A stretch of DNA of 34,069 nt from an uncultured Collinsella sp. GTDB taxonomy: Bacteria; Actinomycetota; Coriobacteriia; Coriobacteriales; Coriobacteriaceae. Position 1 is the stretch's first letter, and each line of letters begins with the position of its first letter. Under the pieces are notes generated by a model. That model was given only the letters and a program-made list of their open reading frames with translations, had not been told where the DNA came from and ran no database searches. A program made the position numbers and the translations under genes. The stretch lies in contig CABUHO010000024.1 in assembly GCA_902491395.1 (NCBI GenBank), positions 1-34,069 of the forward strand. The letters run 5' to 3'. This document shows, piece after piece, positions 16,352 through 24,681 of the stretch.

Positions 16352-16393
16352 GAGACGCTGTCCTTTGTTGTGTGCAAGGGGCGGCGTCTCTTT
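16352..16393 (+). terminator. Terminator after scrB, upstream of degV
   Basis: GAGACGC (16352-16358) with TGTCCTTTG pairs with CAAGGGGC and GCGTCTC (to 16390), followed by only TTT. It lies 144 bases past scrB and 78 before degV, so it may act as an attenuator for degV or as the end of the sugar operon. TAGAAT (16319-16324) just upstream could be a -10. Confidence 0.5.
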
Positions 16394-16470
16394 GGCGCTT
16401 GGAGGCCGTTCTGCAGCAGGACGGCGGACGTGCGTCACATATTCAAAAGCCAACGTCGAGATGGGTTGTG

Positions 16471-17331
16471 ATGATAATGGGCAAGTACGTAATCGTGGTT
16501 GAGTCTGGTTCGGATGTGACGCCGGAGCTCTGCGAACGCTACGGCATCGTGCGCGTGCCCATGCATGTCACGATTGGTGACGAGACCGTCGAGGATGGCT
16601 CCATCGATCCGCTCGAGATTTATTCGCGCTGCAACGAGTTCGGCGTCATGCCCAAGACCAGCGGCTGCGCGCCTGCGGATTTTGCGCATGTGTACGACCG
16701 TATCCACGCCGAGCGGCCCGATGCGACCATTCTGCATCTTGCGTATTCCGAGGTTACGACCTGCTCGCATCAGTCGTCGAAGATTGCGGCAAAGGGCCGC
16801 GATTACGTCTTCTCCATGGATACGCGCTTTGTGTCGGTGGGCCAGTCGCTTGTCGCCGTTGAGACCGCCAAGTATATCGAAGCCCATCCGGATGCCACCG
16901 TCGACGAGATTTTCGCCTTTACCAATTCCGTTATGGACCGCGTGCTGTTGGGCTTTGTTCCTACCGACCTTGCCTTCCTTAAGGCCGGCGGCCGTTTGTC
17001 CAACGTGGCATTCCTCGGTGCCCATCTGCTCAAGATTAAGCCTTGCATTGAGGTAACGGGTGGCAAATTCGTGGCGACCAAGAAGCTCCGCGGCTCTATG
17101 CTCAAATGCGCCCGTGCCTTTATTGACCACATGGTTGCGAAGGGCGATATTGATTACTCGCACATTGGTTTGGCGTATTCAGTGGGCCTTTCCGAGGAGC
17201 TACGCGACGATATGGAAGTCTATGCGCATGATCTGGGCTTTAAGGACGTTACCTGGACTCAGGTCGGTGGCGTCATCTCGAGCCATTGCGGTCCGACAGC
17301 CTTTGGTGCGGTGCTTACGCTTAAGGCGTAA
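16471..17331 (+). CDS. DegV-family fatty-acid-binding protein
   Basis: A 286-residue DegV protein. These bind a fatty acid between two domains; in Firmicutes the FakB members present it to fatty-acid kinase. Visible are the N-terminal VVESGSDVTPEL (the family usually has DS..D), the TSGCAPADF segment for the usual TS.PS.., and the later FLKAGGRLS, all conserved in the family. The position after the sugar operon and before pflA is probably incidental. The ATG at 16471 is chosen as the first in front of the conserved strand; another at 16477 is possible, and no strong ribosome-binding site is visible. No fakA is in the window. Confidence 0.85.
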   Translation: MIMGKYVIVVESGSDVTPELCERYGIVRVPMHVTIGDETVEDGSIDPLEIYSRCNEFGVMPKTSGCAPADFAHVYDRIHAERPDATILHLAYSEVTTCSHQSSKIAAKGRDYVFSMDTRFVSVGQSLVAVETAKYIEAHPDATVDEIFAFTNSVMDRVLLGFVPTDLAFLKAGGRLSNVAFLGAHLLKIKPCIEVTGGKFVATKKLRGSMLKCARAFIDHMVAKGDIDYSHIGLAYSVGLSEELRDDMEVYAHDLGFKDVTWTQVGGVISSHCGPTAFGAVLTLKA

Positions 17332-17361
17332 GGGCTGGCGTAATCGATATCAATTGCCACG

Positions 17362-17398
17362 GCGGCGGGCGGGTTGCGATAACCTTCCCGCCGCTTTT
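17362..17398 (+). terminator. Intrinsic terminator after degV
   Basis: GCGGCGGG with GGGTT pairs with AACC and CCCGCCGC, followed by TTTT. It starts 31 bases past the degV stop. The strong stem and U-run are a good textbook terminator. Confidence 0.85.
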
Positions 17399-17516
17399 GC
17401 GTGCGGTCAAATAGGGCAATCCAATTGAATGCTAAACCGTTTCAGCATCATGCGTATGGGCTAGAATGGCTCTGGCATGTATGTAGCTAAAACCAAAGAG
17501 AGGCAAGGTAGCGGGA

Positions 17517-18335
17517 ATGGCTGAGATGACGCTTGAGGGTGTGGACGCTCGCCCCGAGGACTCTGCGTTTACCCTGGGCCGCGTACATTCGATTGAAACG
17601 ATGGGAACGGTCGACGGACCCGGCATCCGCTTTGTGGTGTTTGTTCAGGGCTGTCCCATGCGCTGCGCGTATTGCCACAATCCCGATACCTGGTCTGTTA
17701 ACGGCGGCACGATGGTGACCGTCGAGCATCTCATGGACGAGTTCCAGAGCAACCATGAGTTCTACCGTAGCGGCGGCATTACCGTTTCGGGCGGCGAACC
17801 GCTCCTGCAGCCCGAGTTTTTGGCCGACCTGTTCCGTGCAATGCACAACAACCCCGATGGCCGCGTACACACCTGCCTAGACAGCTGTGGCTATGCATTT
17901 GATCCCAAGCATCCGGAGAAGTTCGATGCTGTTCTCAACGAGACCGATATGGTGCTGCTCGACATCAAGCATGCCGATCCGGTTGAGCATAAAAAGCTGA
18001 CCGGTTGCGATCCTGCGCGCATCCTGGCGTTTGGCGATGAGCTTGCCCGTCGCAAGATTAAGGTTGTTATTCGCCACGTGGTGGTGCCGGGTATCACCGA
18101 TACGGCGGAGGAATGCGAGAAGCTCGGTCGCCTGATCGCTCCATGGCACAACGTGGTGGGCCTGGAAATGCTGCCGTATCACACGATGGGTGTCGTCAAG
18201 TACGAGCAACTGGGTATTCCCTATAAGCTCGAGGGCGTGCCCCAGATGGATACCGCGCGCATGCCCGAGCTGCGCAATGCCGTCATGACCGGCATGAAAA
18301 AACGCCGCGCCGAGCTCAAAAACGCCATCGGCTAG
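17517..18335 (+). CDS. pflA: Pyruvate formate-lyase activating enzyme (radical SAM)
   Basis: A 272-residue radical SAM enzyme with the CxxxCxxC cluster motif at Cys46, Cys50 and Cys53 (CPMRCAYCHNPD) and the GGEPLLQ SAM-binding segment. It cleaves S-adenosylmethionine and abstracts hydrogen from the radical glycine of PFL. Here its target would be Gly58 of the separate 83-residue protein, possibly together with the core. It sits 7 kb from pflB-grcA, not beside it as in E. coli, with the sugar locus between. Its own promoter is likely: TAGAAT at 17462-17467. The N-terminal 20 residues before the conserved start are longer than usual. A 4Fe-4S cluster makes it oxygen-sensitive. Confidence 0.95.
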   Translation: MAEMTLEGVDARPEDSAFTLGRVHSIETMGTVDGPGIRFVVFVQGCPMRCAYCHNPDTWSVNGGTMVTVEHLMDEFQSNHEFYRSGGITVSGGEPLLQPEFLADLFRAMHNNPDGRVHTCLDSCGYAFDPKHPEKFDAVLNETDMVLLDIKHADPVEHKKLTGCDPARILAFGDELARRKIKVVIRHVVVPGITDTAEECEKLGRLIAPWHNVVGLEMLPYHTMGVVKYEQLGIPYKLEGVPQMDTARMPELRNAVMTGMKKRRAELKNAIG

Positions 18336-18336
18336 T

Positions 18337-18369
18337 GGCACTCATTGGGGACAGACTTAATTGAGTGCC
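18337..18369 (+). repeat. Hairpin with GGGACA loop after pflA
   Basis: GGCACTCA (18337-18344) pairs with TGAGTGCC (18362-18369), and the stem extends by ATT/AAT. The loop contains GGGGACAGACTTA. The loop resembles GGGACA..TTTA in the hairpins at 28985 and 30132 although the stems are unrelated. It starts one base past the pflA stop codon. A small GTGCC-CTC-GGGCAC hairpin overlaps its right end. Confidence 0.6.
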
Positions 18370-18405
18370 CTCGGGCACCTAGTTGATTGCTAAAGAGCCC
18401 CGTCA

Positions 18406-18472
18406 AGTTGCGGTGGAATAGTTCTTGTTTTTCGGCTTATGCCGCCCAAACAGGAACTATTTCACCGCAACT
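18406..18472. repeat. Long palindrome with 25-bp arms
   Basis: AGTTGCGGTGGAATAGTTC (18406-18424) and its inverted match (18454-18472) agree at 18 of 19 positions, and the stem continues with TTGTTT against AAACAG; a CGGC/GCCG tip lies in the loop. No U-run of note follows. It may be a small insertion sequence relict or a bidirectional terminator between pflA and the next genes. Confidence 0.6.
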
Positions 18473-18575
18473 GCGTTTTGGGCAAAGATGCGCAACGGAA
18501 TCGGTGTTTTTGCATAGAAACGCCTGTTTATTGTTTAGAGACATCTTAAACGCGACTGAATATCTTTGGAAAGAA

Positions 18576-18710
18576 ATGCCTGCTATCGACATCGATGGCT
18601 GTACCTATGTCATGAGCGTCATGACATCGATGCCGTGGAGCGACCGCTCGAGCGAGGTTACGGCCGCGATTGCAAAGGCGCTGTTTGATACGCGAGCTGC
18701 ACTGGCTTAG
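18576..18710 (+). pseudogene. Possible remnant of a serine hydrolase C-terminus
   Basis: An in-frame stretch of 44 residues from an ATG at 18576 contains DGCTYVMSVMTSMPW and ends with a helix ALFDTRAALA. The strand YVMSVMTSMPW followed by an Ala-rich helix resembles the C-terminus of class A beta-lactamase-like serine hydrolases, but the catalytic part is not found upstream. The stretch before it (18473-18575) contains no homologous sequence I can recognise. A real small protein cannot be excluded. This is a judgement from memory of the family, and should be treated as weak. Confidence 0.3.
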
Positions 18711-18788
18711 CGTGTTCGTTTGGCGAGGTCAAACAAAATGCTGGTACCATACCGTGGTTGAGAATTTCGTATAGGTTTGGGGAATGGT

Positions 18789-19529
18789 ATGGCTACCATC
18801 GCGATTATCGGTGCGCTCGAAAAAGAGATCATGCAGATTAAGGAAGAGCTGAGCGACGTTTGCGAGGCGCGGGAGGCAGGCTTGACCGTTGTGAGCGGTG
18901 AGCTCGACGGTCTGACAGTTGTCGCCACAACGGCGGGCATGGGCACGGTGAACGCCGCCGCTGCAACACAGCACCTCATTAGCAAGTATGCTCCGCAGGC
19001 TGTTGTGTTTTCGGGCATTGCGGGCGGTTTGAACCCCAAGCTCCATATCGACGACGTGGTCATTGGCAAACGCCTACGCTATCTGGATACCGATACCGCG
19101 CTTATCGCCGAGTCCGCACCGGGGCTCGAGGAGTTTGGCTCGACACCCGCGCTGGTCGATATTGCCGTCGACGTGCTTGCTGAGCGTGGGTTTGTCGACG
19201 CTTCGACAAATGCAGTCGCTTCGAACGAGGGCACCAAGCAGTTCCTGGTCGGCACGATTGCCACGGGTAACCGCTTTGTGACGGGCGCCGCCATGCGCAA
19301 CGACGCTATCGAGGCGACGCATGCCGATTGTGTCGGCATGGAGGGCGCGGCAATTGCCCATGTCGCAACCAAAAATGGTGTCGATTGCCTGGTGTTGCGC
19401 GCTATCAGCGATAATTGTGACGAGGCGTACGATGCAATTTGCGATCGAGAGTTCGATCTATTCGAGTATGCGCGTGTCGCAAGTGACATCACGCTCGATA
19501 TCGTCCGCCGCATTGCCGCTGCGCAATAG
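18789..19529 (+). CDS. mtnN: 5'-methylthioadenosine/S-adenosylhomocysteine nucleosidase
   Basis: A 246-residue enzyme that removes adenine from methylthioadenosine and S-adenosylhomocysteine, products of polyamine synthesis and methylation; it is also needed to clear 5'-deoxyadenosine made by radical SAM enzymes such as PflA. Visible are the N-terminal AIIGALEKEI with catalytic Glu12, SGIAGGLN, the ribose-binding VGMEGAAIAHVA, and RAISDNCDE with the catalytic Asp. Start at the ATG 18789; a TTG four codons earlier is an alternative. engB follows 38 bases later, probably in the same transcript. Confidence 0.93.
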   Translation: MATIAIIGALEKEIMQIKEELSDVCEAREAGLTVVSGELDGLTVVATTAGMGTVNAAAATQHLISKYAPQAVVFSGIAGGLNPKLHIDDVVIGKRLRYLDTDTALIAESAPGLEEFGSTPALVDIAVDVLAERGFVDASTNAVASNEGTKQFLVGTIATGNRFVTGAAMRNDAIEATHADCVGMEGAAIAHVATKNGVDCLVLRAISDNCDEAYDAICDREFDLFEYARVASDITLDIVRRIAAAQ

Positions 19530-19567
19530 CGCGCTCTTTTGTAAGAACCTACGACCAAGGAGTGTCC

Positions 19568-20158
19568 ATGGCCGATTCCATTAACTACCAGCTTGCCAAG
19601 TTCGTCGCCAGCTACGGCAAGGTTTCGCAGATTCCCGAGTCCACCTGCCCCGAGGTGAGCTTTGTGGGTCGCTCCAATGTGGGCAAGTCGTCGATTATGA
19701 ACAAGCTCTTTGGCCGCAAGAACCTGGTCAAGGTTTCGAGCACACCGGGCAAGACGAGCAACATCAATTTCTTCGAGGCCGACGACGTGCACTTCGTCGA
19801 CCTGCCGGGCTATGGTTTCGCCCGTCGTTCTAAGGCCGAGCGTGACCGCTGGGCCGAGCTTATCGGCGATTTCTTTGACTCCGAGCGCAGCTTTAACTTG
19901 GTCGTCTCGCTGGTGGACATTCGTCACGACCCCAGCAAGCTCGACCACGACATGATCGACTACCTACAGGGCAACGAGTTCAACTTTATCGTCTGCCTTA
20001 CCAAAGCCGACAAGCTCAGCCGCACCCAGCAGGCCCGCCAGGCAGCAGCCATCAAAAAGCAGCTCAACGTCCCTGCCGAAAACGTAATCATCACAAGCTC
20101 CCAGACCGGCACCGGCATCGACGAACTCAAACGCCGCATCGCCGAGGCCTGCCTCTAG
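19568..20158 (+). CDS. engB: Ribosome biogenesis GTPase EngB/YsxC
   Basis: A 196-residue TRAFAC GTPase. G1 is GRSNVGKSS (34-42), G2 the TPGKT segment (59-63), G3 DLPGYG (78-83), and G4 TKAD (about 146-149), with the SSQTGTG loop as G5. It assists late assembly of the 50S ribosomal subunit. AAGGAG six bases before the ATG at 19568 supports that start over a GTG two codons earlier. It appears to be the last gene of an operon with mtnN; the C-terminus ends just before a 256-base gap that holds the copy-2 hairpin. Confidence 0.95.
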   Translation: MADSINYQLAKFVASYGKVSQIPESTCPEVSFVGRSNVGKSSIMNKLFGRKNLVKVSSTPGKTSNINFFEADDVHFVDLPGYGFARRSKAERDRWAELIGDFFDSERSFNLVVSLVDIRHDPSKLDHDMIDYLQGNEFNFIVCLTKADKLSRTQQARQAAAIKKQLNVPAENVIITSSQTGTGIDELKRRIAEACL

Positions 20159-20264
20159 CAAGTGCCCCTTACCAGCAAGAGCCCCTGCCAATAAAAAGCA
20201 ACTATCAGCCCGGCGCCCCTTCAAAGCGTGGGTCCCTGTAGACATCCTCAGCAAGGTAGGCGCA

Positions 20265-20391
20265 GGGACGGTCGGGATGTTCCCTCAAAATCATTCCGCA
20301 GCGCGAAGGCCCCTTGTCCGTCGCTCCGTAGGAGCAGGACAAGGGGCCTTCATGCGCGAGGACGATTTTGAGGGAACATCCCGACCGTCCC
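20265..20391 (-). repeat. Long structured hairpin with GTCCTC/TGCGGA internal loop, copy 2
   Basis: Outer arms 20265-20292 and 20364-20391 are perfect over 28 bp. Read on the minus strand, one loop strand is GTCCTC, then GCGC, then AT (20363-20352), and the other GCGC, then TGCGGAAT (20304-20293); GCGC pairs with GCGC with AT bulged. The inner stem of 15 bp is GAAGGCCCCTTGTCC and its complement. A further 14-bp pair, CTGTAGACATCCTC (20236-20249) with 20407-20420, reaches into the thrB stop codon. It lies between the convergent engB and thrB. The 20159-20235 stretch holds nothing clear. Confidence 0.85.
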
Positions 20392-20414
20392 GGACAGGTA
20401 TATGAGGAGGATGT

Positions 20415-21296
20415 CTACAGGTACTCGATTTGAGCGCCTTTCGTGTCGCACGTCAGAATGTGCGTATCGCACTTGGGGAACTGCTCGCGCAGCTTGACCT
20501 GCAGGAACTTCGCCACGATGGTATCGTCGGTTACGGCCATGAGGGTCGAGCCGGAGCCGCTGATCCAGATGGTCTTGGCGCCGCCGTTAAGGCAGGTGTC
20601 GCGCACAGCGTTGTAGTCGGGAATCAGACGGCGGCGATAGGGCTCCTGGATACGGTCGTCATTGGCGGCGGCAATCAGGTCCAGATCGCCGGTCTCGAGA
20701 CCGCGCGTCATGCCGGCGATGCGGCCCATCTGCCATACGGCGGTGGAAAGCGGAATCTCCTGGGGCACGACCTTGCGCGCCTCACTCGTGTGTACCTCGT
20801 AGGGCGGAATCACGGTAATAAAACGCAGGCGATCGCTCACCTCGTAGCGCAGGCACTGGGGGAGCGAATCGGTCGGCGTAAAGGAGCAGACGGCGCCGCC
20901 CAGGATGGCGGGGGCGACGTTATCGGGATGGCCCTCGACCTCGGTGGCAATGCGGACGAGCTCGGCGCGGTCGACGGTGTGGCCCGTCAGCGCGGCGGCG
21001 GCCATAATGCCGGCGACAACGCAGGTGGAGCTGGAACCCAGGCCACGAGCGACGGGAACGTCAGTCTGAATGTCGATGGCGACGGGGAAGGCCGGCTCGC
21101 CCCATGCGGCAAGCGCATCGACAAAGCTCACGTAGACCAGGTTGTTCTCGTTTTGGAATTCCTCGGGGCAGCCCGTGATGGTGAGCTTGTCGGCGCGCTC
21201 GAAGGTGAAGTGCGAGTAAAGGCTGACGGCCATGCCGAGGGTGTCGTAGCCGATGCCTAGGTTGGCGCTGGTTGCTGGGACGGTGATCTTGATCAT
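20415..21296 (-). CDS. thrB: Homoserine kinase
   Basis: A 293-residue GHMP-family kinase that phosphorylates homoserine, the step before threonine synthase. The ATP-binding motif is PVARGLGSSST (about 81-91), the N-terminal SANLGIGYDTLG and the C-terminal GSGSTLMAV are also characteristic. The ATG follows AGGAGG with close spacing. It is downstream of thrC on the minus strand, but the 203-base gap contains a terminator and a large hairpin, so it may have its own promoter or be read through. The last bases form part of an inverted repeat. Confidence 0.95.
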   Translation of the reverse strand: MIKITVPATSANLGIGYDTLGMAVSLYSHFTFERADKLTITGCPEEFQNENNLVYVSFVDALAAWGEPAFPVAIDIQTDVPVARGLGSSSTCVVAGIMAAAALTGHTVDRAELVRIATEVEGHPDNVAPAILGGAVCSFTPTDSLPQCLRYEVSDRLRFITVIPPYEVHTSEARKVVPQEIPLSTAVWQMGRIAGMTRGLETGDLDLIAAANDDRIQEPYRRRLIPDYNAVRDTCLNGGAKTIWISGSGSTLMAVTDDTIVAKFLQVKLREQFPKCDTHILTCDTKGAQIEYL

Positions 21297-21309
21297 GTGA
21301 GTCCTCCTG

Positions 21310-21421
21310 GCGTGCCTGGCTGTTTAGTTCGCTGCTCGGGCAGTCCTGCGCAAGACGGAAAGCACATTAAGTGCTTTCCTTTGCGTGCGGAACTCGCGAC
21401 GAACTAAACAGCCAGGCACGC
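21310..21421 (+). repeat. Long structured hairpin, divergent copy 3, between thrC and thrB
   Basis: Outer arms 21310-21331 and 21400-21421 are perfect over 22 bp. Inside on the plus strand are GTCCTG (21343-21348), CGCAA (21349-21353), bulge GAC, a 9-bp inner stem GGAAAGCAC/GTGCTTTCC (21357-21379), TTGCG (21381-21385) and TGCGGAA (21386-21392). CGCAA pairs with TTGCG. The order is the same as in copies 1, 2 and 4, with an added mini-hairpin CTGC-TCGG-GCAG (21332-21343) in the left loop. It runs opposite to the flanking thr genes, so it is not simply their terminator. Confidence 0.75.
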
Positions 21422-21459
21422 TGTGCGCGTTCGTCATCATCCCGGGGGTTATCTGATGA

Positions 21460-21487
21460 AAGAAGGTGCGCCGGCTTTCGCCGGCGC
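21460..21487 (-). terminator. Terminator of thrC
   Basis: GCGCCGGC (21468-21475) and GCCGGCGC (21480-21487) form a perfect 8-bp stem; on the minus strand it is followed by ACCTTCTTTC, a weak U-rich tail. It begins 12 bases past the thrC stop codon. The same stem sequence type occurs before grcA. Confidence 0.65.
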
Positions 21488-21499
21488 TTAATAAGAGGT

Positions 21500-23017
21500 T
21501 TAGTTGGTGCTCATTCGTTTTGCTGCGGACTCGACGTAGCTGGCCATCTCATCGACGTCGCAGACGTCTTCGAAGCGGACGGGTTTGGATTCGAGTTCGG
21601 CGAGCTGGGTCGGGGCGACCGTGTTGGTGGCCTGCTCGAGCACACGCATAGCCTCAAAATCATCTTCGGGAACGTTGAGGCCCAGGGCGTCGCAGCAGGC
21701 GCGCGGGAACTTGTAGGGGCTGGCGGTCGAAAGCAACACGCGGGCCTTGGCGCCCTCGGCGGGAGCGACCTGCTCAAAGACGTGATAGCCGCAAGCGGTG
21801 TGCGGGTCGATCACGTAGCCGTTCGCATCCCAGCAGGTCTTGATGGCAGCGCGGACCTCGTCCTCGCTGGCCCAGCCGCAGCCAAAGACGCTCTGAATCT
21901 TTGCCAGCAGCTCGGCGGGCACCTCGTAACGACCGGTCTGAGCGAGCTGCTCCATAAGGCCGGCAACGAGCTCGCAGTCGCCATCGGACAGGAAGTACAG
22001 CATGCGCTCCAGGTTGGAGCTAATAAGGATGTCCATCGACGGCGAGATGGTCGTGAAGAACGGACGGTTGCGGTCGTAGACGCCGGTGGTCAGGAAGTCG
22101 GCCAGCACGTTGTTCTTGTCGCTCGCCACGACGAGCTTGGCGACGGGCAGACCCATGCGCTTGGCGTAGTAGCCGGCCAAGATATCGCCAAAGTTGCCGG
22201 TGGGCACGCAGAACTCTACGGCGTCGCCAGCCTCGATAGCGCCGGCGCGCAGCAGCTGCGCATAGGCGGCAAAGTAGTAGACGACCTGCGGTACCAGACG
22301 GCCGACATTGATGGAGTTGGCGCTCGAAAGCACTGTGCCAGCGGCCTCCAGGCGCTCGGCAAGCTCCTTATCGGCAAAGATGCGCTTGACGGCGCTCTGG
22401 GCGTCGTCAAAGTTGCCGCGGATGCCGCAGACAGCGACGTTGTCGCCCTCCTGCGTGGACATCTGCAGGTTCTGGACGCGGCTGACCTTGCCCTCGGGAT
22501 AAAAGACAGTGATGCCCGTGCCCGGAGCGTCGGCAAAGCCGGCAAGTGCTGCCTTGCCCGTGTCGCCCGACGTGGCGGTGACGATCATGATGCGCTCGGC
22601 GCCGCCGTCCTTGGCAGAGGTGCGGGCCATCAGGCGGGGGAGCATCTGCAGGGCGACGTCCTTAAAGGCGCTCGTGGGGCCGCCAAAGAGCTCCATCACA
22701 TAGGTTTGCGGGGCGTCGGCGCCCGGTGCGGCGTCGAGTTTGACGAGCGGCGTAACCTCTTCGCTCGCGAACGTGCCGCGGTATGCCTCGTCGACACACG
22801 CCGAAATTTCTTCGGCTGTGTAATCATTCAGTAACATTCCCAACACATCTTGAGCGATTTCAAAGTACGATTTATCTGCAAGCGAGCTGATATCGACCTG
22901 CTGGGTGCCGAGCTCGTCCGAGACAAACAAACCCCCGTCGGGAGCGATGCCGGTGCGGATTGCCACCTTACTTGAGCACGATAAAGTGCGTCCTCGTGTA
23001 CTATGATAAGTTCCCAT
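21500..23017 (-). CDS. thrC: Threonine synthase
   Basis: A 505-residue PLP enzyme converting phosphohomoserine to threonine. The N-terminal YHSTRG, the PLP lysine (Lys119) in GGPTSAFKD, TATSGDTGKAAL and the phosphate-binding segment are all visible. Length fits the longer class of threonine synthase, about 450-510 residues. Start chosen at 23017 since GAGGAG lies nine bases upstream and YHSTRG is the family's usual beginning; a start 15 codons earlier has no such support. It is divergent from lysC with a 103-base gap, whose promoters I could not assign with confidence. Confidence 0.95.
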   Translation of the reverse strand: MGTYHSTRGRTLSCSSKVAIRTGIAPDGGLFVSDELGTQQVDISSLADKSYFEIAQDVLGMLLNDYTAEEISACVDEAYRGTFASEEVTPLVKLDAAPGADAPQTYVMELFGGPTSAFKDVALQMLPRLMARTSAKDGGAERIMIVTATSGDTGKAALAGFADAPGTGITVFYPEGKVSRVQNLQMSTQEGDNVAVCGIRGNFDDAQSAVKRIFADKELAERLEAAGTVLSSANSINVGRLVPQVVYYFAAYAQLLRAGAIEAGDAVEFCVPTGNFGDILAGYYAKRMGLPVAKLVVASDKNNVLADFLTTGVYDRNRPFFTTISPSMDILISSNLERMLYFLSDGDCELVAGLMEQLAQTGRYEVPAELLAKIQSVFGCGWASEDEVRAAIKTCWDANGYVIDPHTACGYHVFEQVAPAEGAKARVLLSTASPYKFPRACCDALGLNVPEDDFEAMRVLEQATNTVAPTQLAELESKPVRFEDVCDVDEMASYVESAAKRMSTN

Positions 23018-23120
23018 ATAACACTGCTCCTCGGATGCCTTGGTCCCAATCGGTGAAACCATGGTATCAGAGCGCGCAAAATAGGTTTGCAGAGGCTTTT
23101 AGAAAGGTAACCTCAAGCCC

Positions 23121-24509
23121 ATGATTAAGATTGCCAAGTTTGGCGGCTCGTCGGTCGCCGACGCCGAACACTTTAAGAAGATCAAGGCCATTGTCGATGC
23201 CGACCCGGCCCGCCGTTTTGTGGTGGTTTCTGCCTGCGGTCGCCGCTTTAAGGGCGACACCAAGGTGACCGACCTGCTCTACCTGGTTAACGCACACGTT
23301 AAGTACCACGTGTCGTGCGAGGAGCTGCTCGAGGACATTGGCCAGCGCTACTTTGATATTGCTGACGAGCTGGAGCTTACCTATCCCATCCGCGAGGAGT
23401 TCGCGGCCTTTGCCGAGCGCGCCCGCTCGGGCGGCTACTCCACCGAGGAGCTCGTGAGCCGTGGCGAGTACTTTACCGCTCGCCTGATGGCCGAGTACCT
23501 GGGTTTGCCGTTCCTGGACGCCGCGACGGTTGTGGCGTTCCATCACGACGGCACGCTCAGCATGAACCGCACCTCCGAGCTGGTGCAGGAGTACGGTCAG
23601 CAGGGCGGCTTCGTTATGCCTGGCTTCTACGGCGCGACGCGTGAGGGGCAGATCAAGCTGCTCGACCGTGGCGGCGGCGATATTTCCGGTTCGATCCTGG
23701 CCAAGTGCCTGGGCGCTGATCTATACGAGAACTGGACCGACGTTTCGGGCTTCTATTCTGCCGATCCGCGTATTGTTCCCGAGGCTCAGCCCATTGCGCG
23801 CGTTACCTACGAGGAGCTGCGCGAGCTTTCGTACATGGGCGCGAGCGTCCTGCACGAGGAAGCCGTGTTCCCCGTGCGCGAGGCGGGCATTCCGCTGGTC
23901 ATCAAGAACACCAATGCGCCGCAGGACCCCGGCACCATCATTAGCGAGACGGCCGATGAGGGCGAGGCGGAGCCCATCATTACCGGCGTGACCGGCAAGC
24001 GCGGCTTTGTCGCCATCAACGTTGCCCGCGACCGTACCAAGCCCCGCGTTGGCTTTATGCGCCGCGCGCTTTCGGTCTTCGAGCGCTATGACGTCTCCGT
24101 CGAGCACATGCCCACCGGTGTGGACCGCTTTGGCGCCGTGGTGCAGGAAGAGGACGTGCACGATTCGCTGTACTCGCTCGTGGGCGACATTCAGCAGGAG
24201 GTCGAGCCGCTCGAGATCGAGGTTGTCGAGGGCTTGGCGCTCATCGCGACCGTCGGTCGTAACCTGCGCGGCCGCGCAGGTATCTCGGGCCACCTGTTTG
24301 GCATGCTCGGCCAGGCCGGCGTGAGCGTGCGCATGATTTCGCAGAGCTGTGACGAGATCAACATCATTATCGGTGTCGAGGAGAAGGACTTCGACCTGGC
24401 GATTCGGACCATTTACCGCGCCTTCTCCGACGAGAACGGCATTGTGAAGGTCTCCGACCTGGAGGCTCCCGTGCCGGTCGATCCCGCCCCGGCCGCGCTC
24501 CACAAGTAG
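23121..24509 (+). CDS. lysC: Aspartate kinase
   Basis: A 462-residue aspartokinase, the first step towards lysine, threonine and methionine. The kinase domain has KFGGSSVAD (6-14), then SRGEYFTARL and LDRGGGDISGSILA for the nucleotide and aspartate sites; two ACT domains follow (about 310-450), which normally bind lysine or threonine as feedback inhibitors. The longer kinase domain and length resemble the single-chain LysC class rather than the shorter actinobacterial LysC with an internal start. It is divergent from thrC. AAAGG lies 13 bases upstream, so translation may be weak. Downstream is asd, after a terminator. Confidence 0.94.
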   Translation: MIKIAKFGGSSVADAEHFKKIKAIVDADPARRFVVVSACGRRFKGDTKVTDLLYLVNAHVKYHVSCEELLEDIGQRYFDIADELELTYPIREEFAAFAERARSGGYSTEELVSRGEYFTARLMAEYLGLPFLDAATVVAFHHDGTLSMNRTSELVQEYGQQGGFVMPGFYGATREGQIKLLDRGGGDISGSILAKCLGADLYENWTDVSGFYSADPRIVPEAQPIARVTYEELRELSYMGASVLHEEAVFPVREAGIPLVIKNTNAPQDPGTIISETADEGEAEPIITGVTGKRGFVAINVARDRTKPRVGFMRRALSVFERYDVSVEHMPTGVDRFGAVVQEEDVHDSLYSLVGDIQQEVEPLEIEVVEGLALIATVGRNLRGRAGISGHLFGMLGQAGVSVRMISQSCDEINIIIGVEEKDFDLAIRTIYRAFSDENGIVKVSDLEAPVPVDPAPAALHK

Positions 24510-24520
24510 CTGCTATCCCA

Positions 24521-24550
24521 GTAGATTTTTGGACTTGCCTCAAAAACTAC
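24521..24550 (+). repeat. Hairpin repeat with conserved GGA..TGCCT loop, copy B
   Basis: GTAG-A-TTTTTG pairs with CAAAAACTAC around GGACTTGCCT. It matches the minus-strand copy at 5337-5365 in the left stem and the loop. It starts 11 bases after the lysC stop. Confidence 0.55.
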
Positions 24551-24580
24551 GGCGGGGCGTTTCGTTTCGGTTTCGTTTCG

Positions 24581-24612
24581 ACGGGGCGGGTTTTGTATCC
24601 GCCCCGTTCTTG
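24581..24612 (+). terminator. Terminator between lysC and asd
   Basis: ACGGGGCGG (24581-24589) pairs with CCGCCCCGT (24599-24607), followed by TCTTG. It lies 70 bases before the asd start. asd would then need its own promoter, which I could not place with confidence (TATACA at 24614-24619 is a candidate -10). Confidence 0.7.
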
Positions 24613-24681
24613 TATACACTGGCAACAATAATCGGCCTGCTCGGCGTGCGGGCAAAAGCCACAACCTTTAAAGGGGGAAGC

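Noticed and set aside
20236..20420. Outer 14-bp pair around copy 2 as a target-site duplication
   Set aside because: It is inverted, not direct, and reaches into the thrB stop codon, so it looks like extended pairing rather than an insertion footprint.
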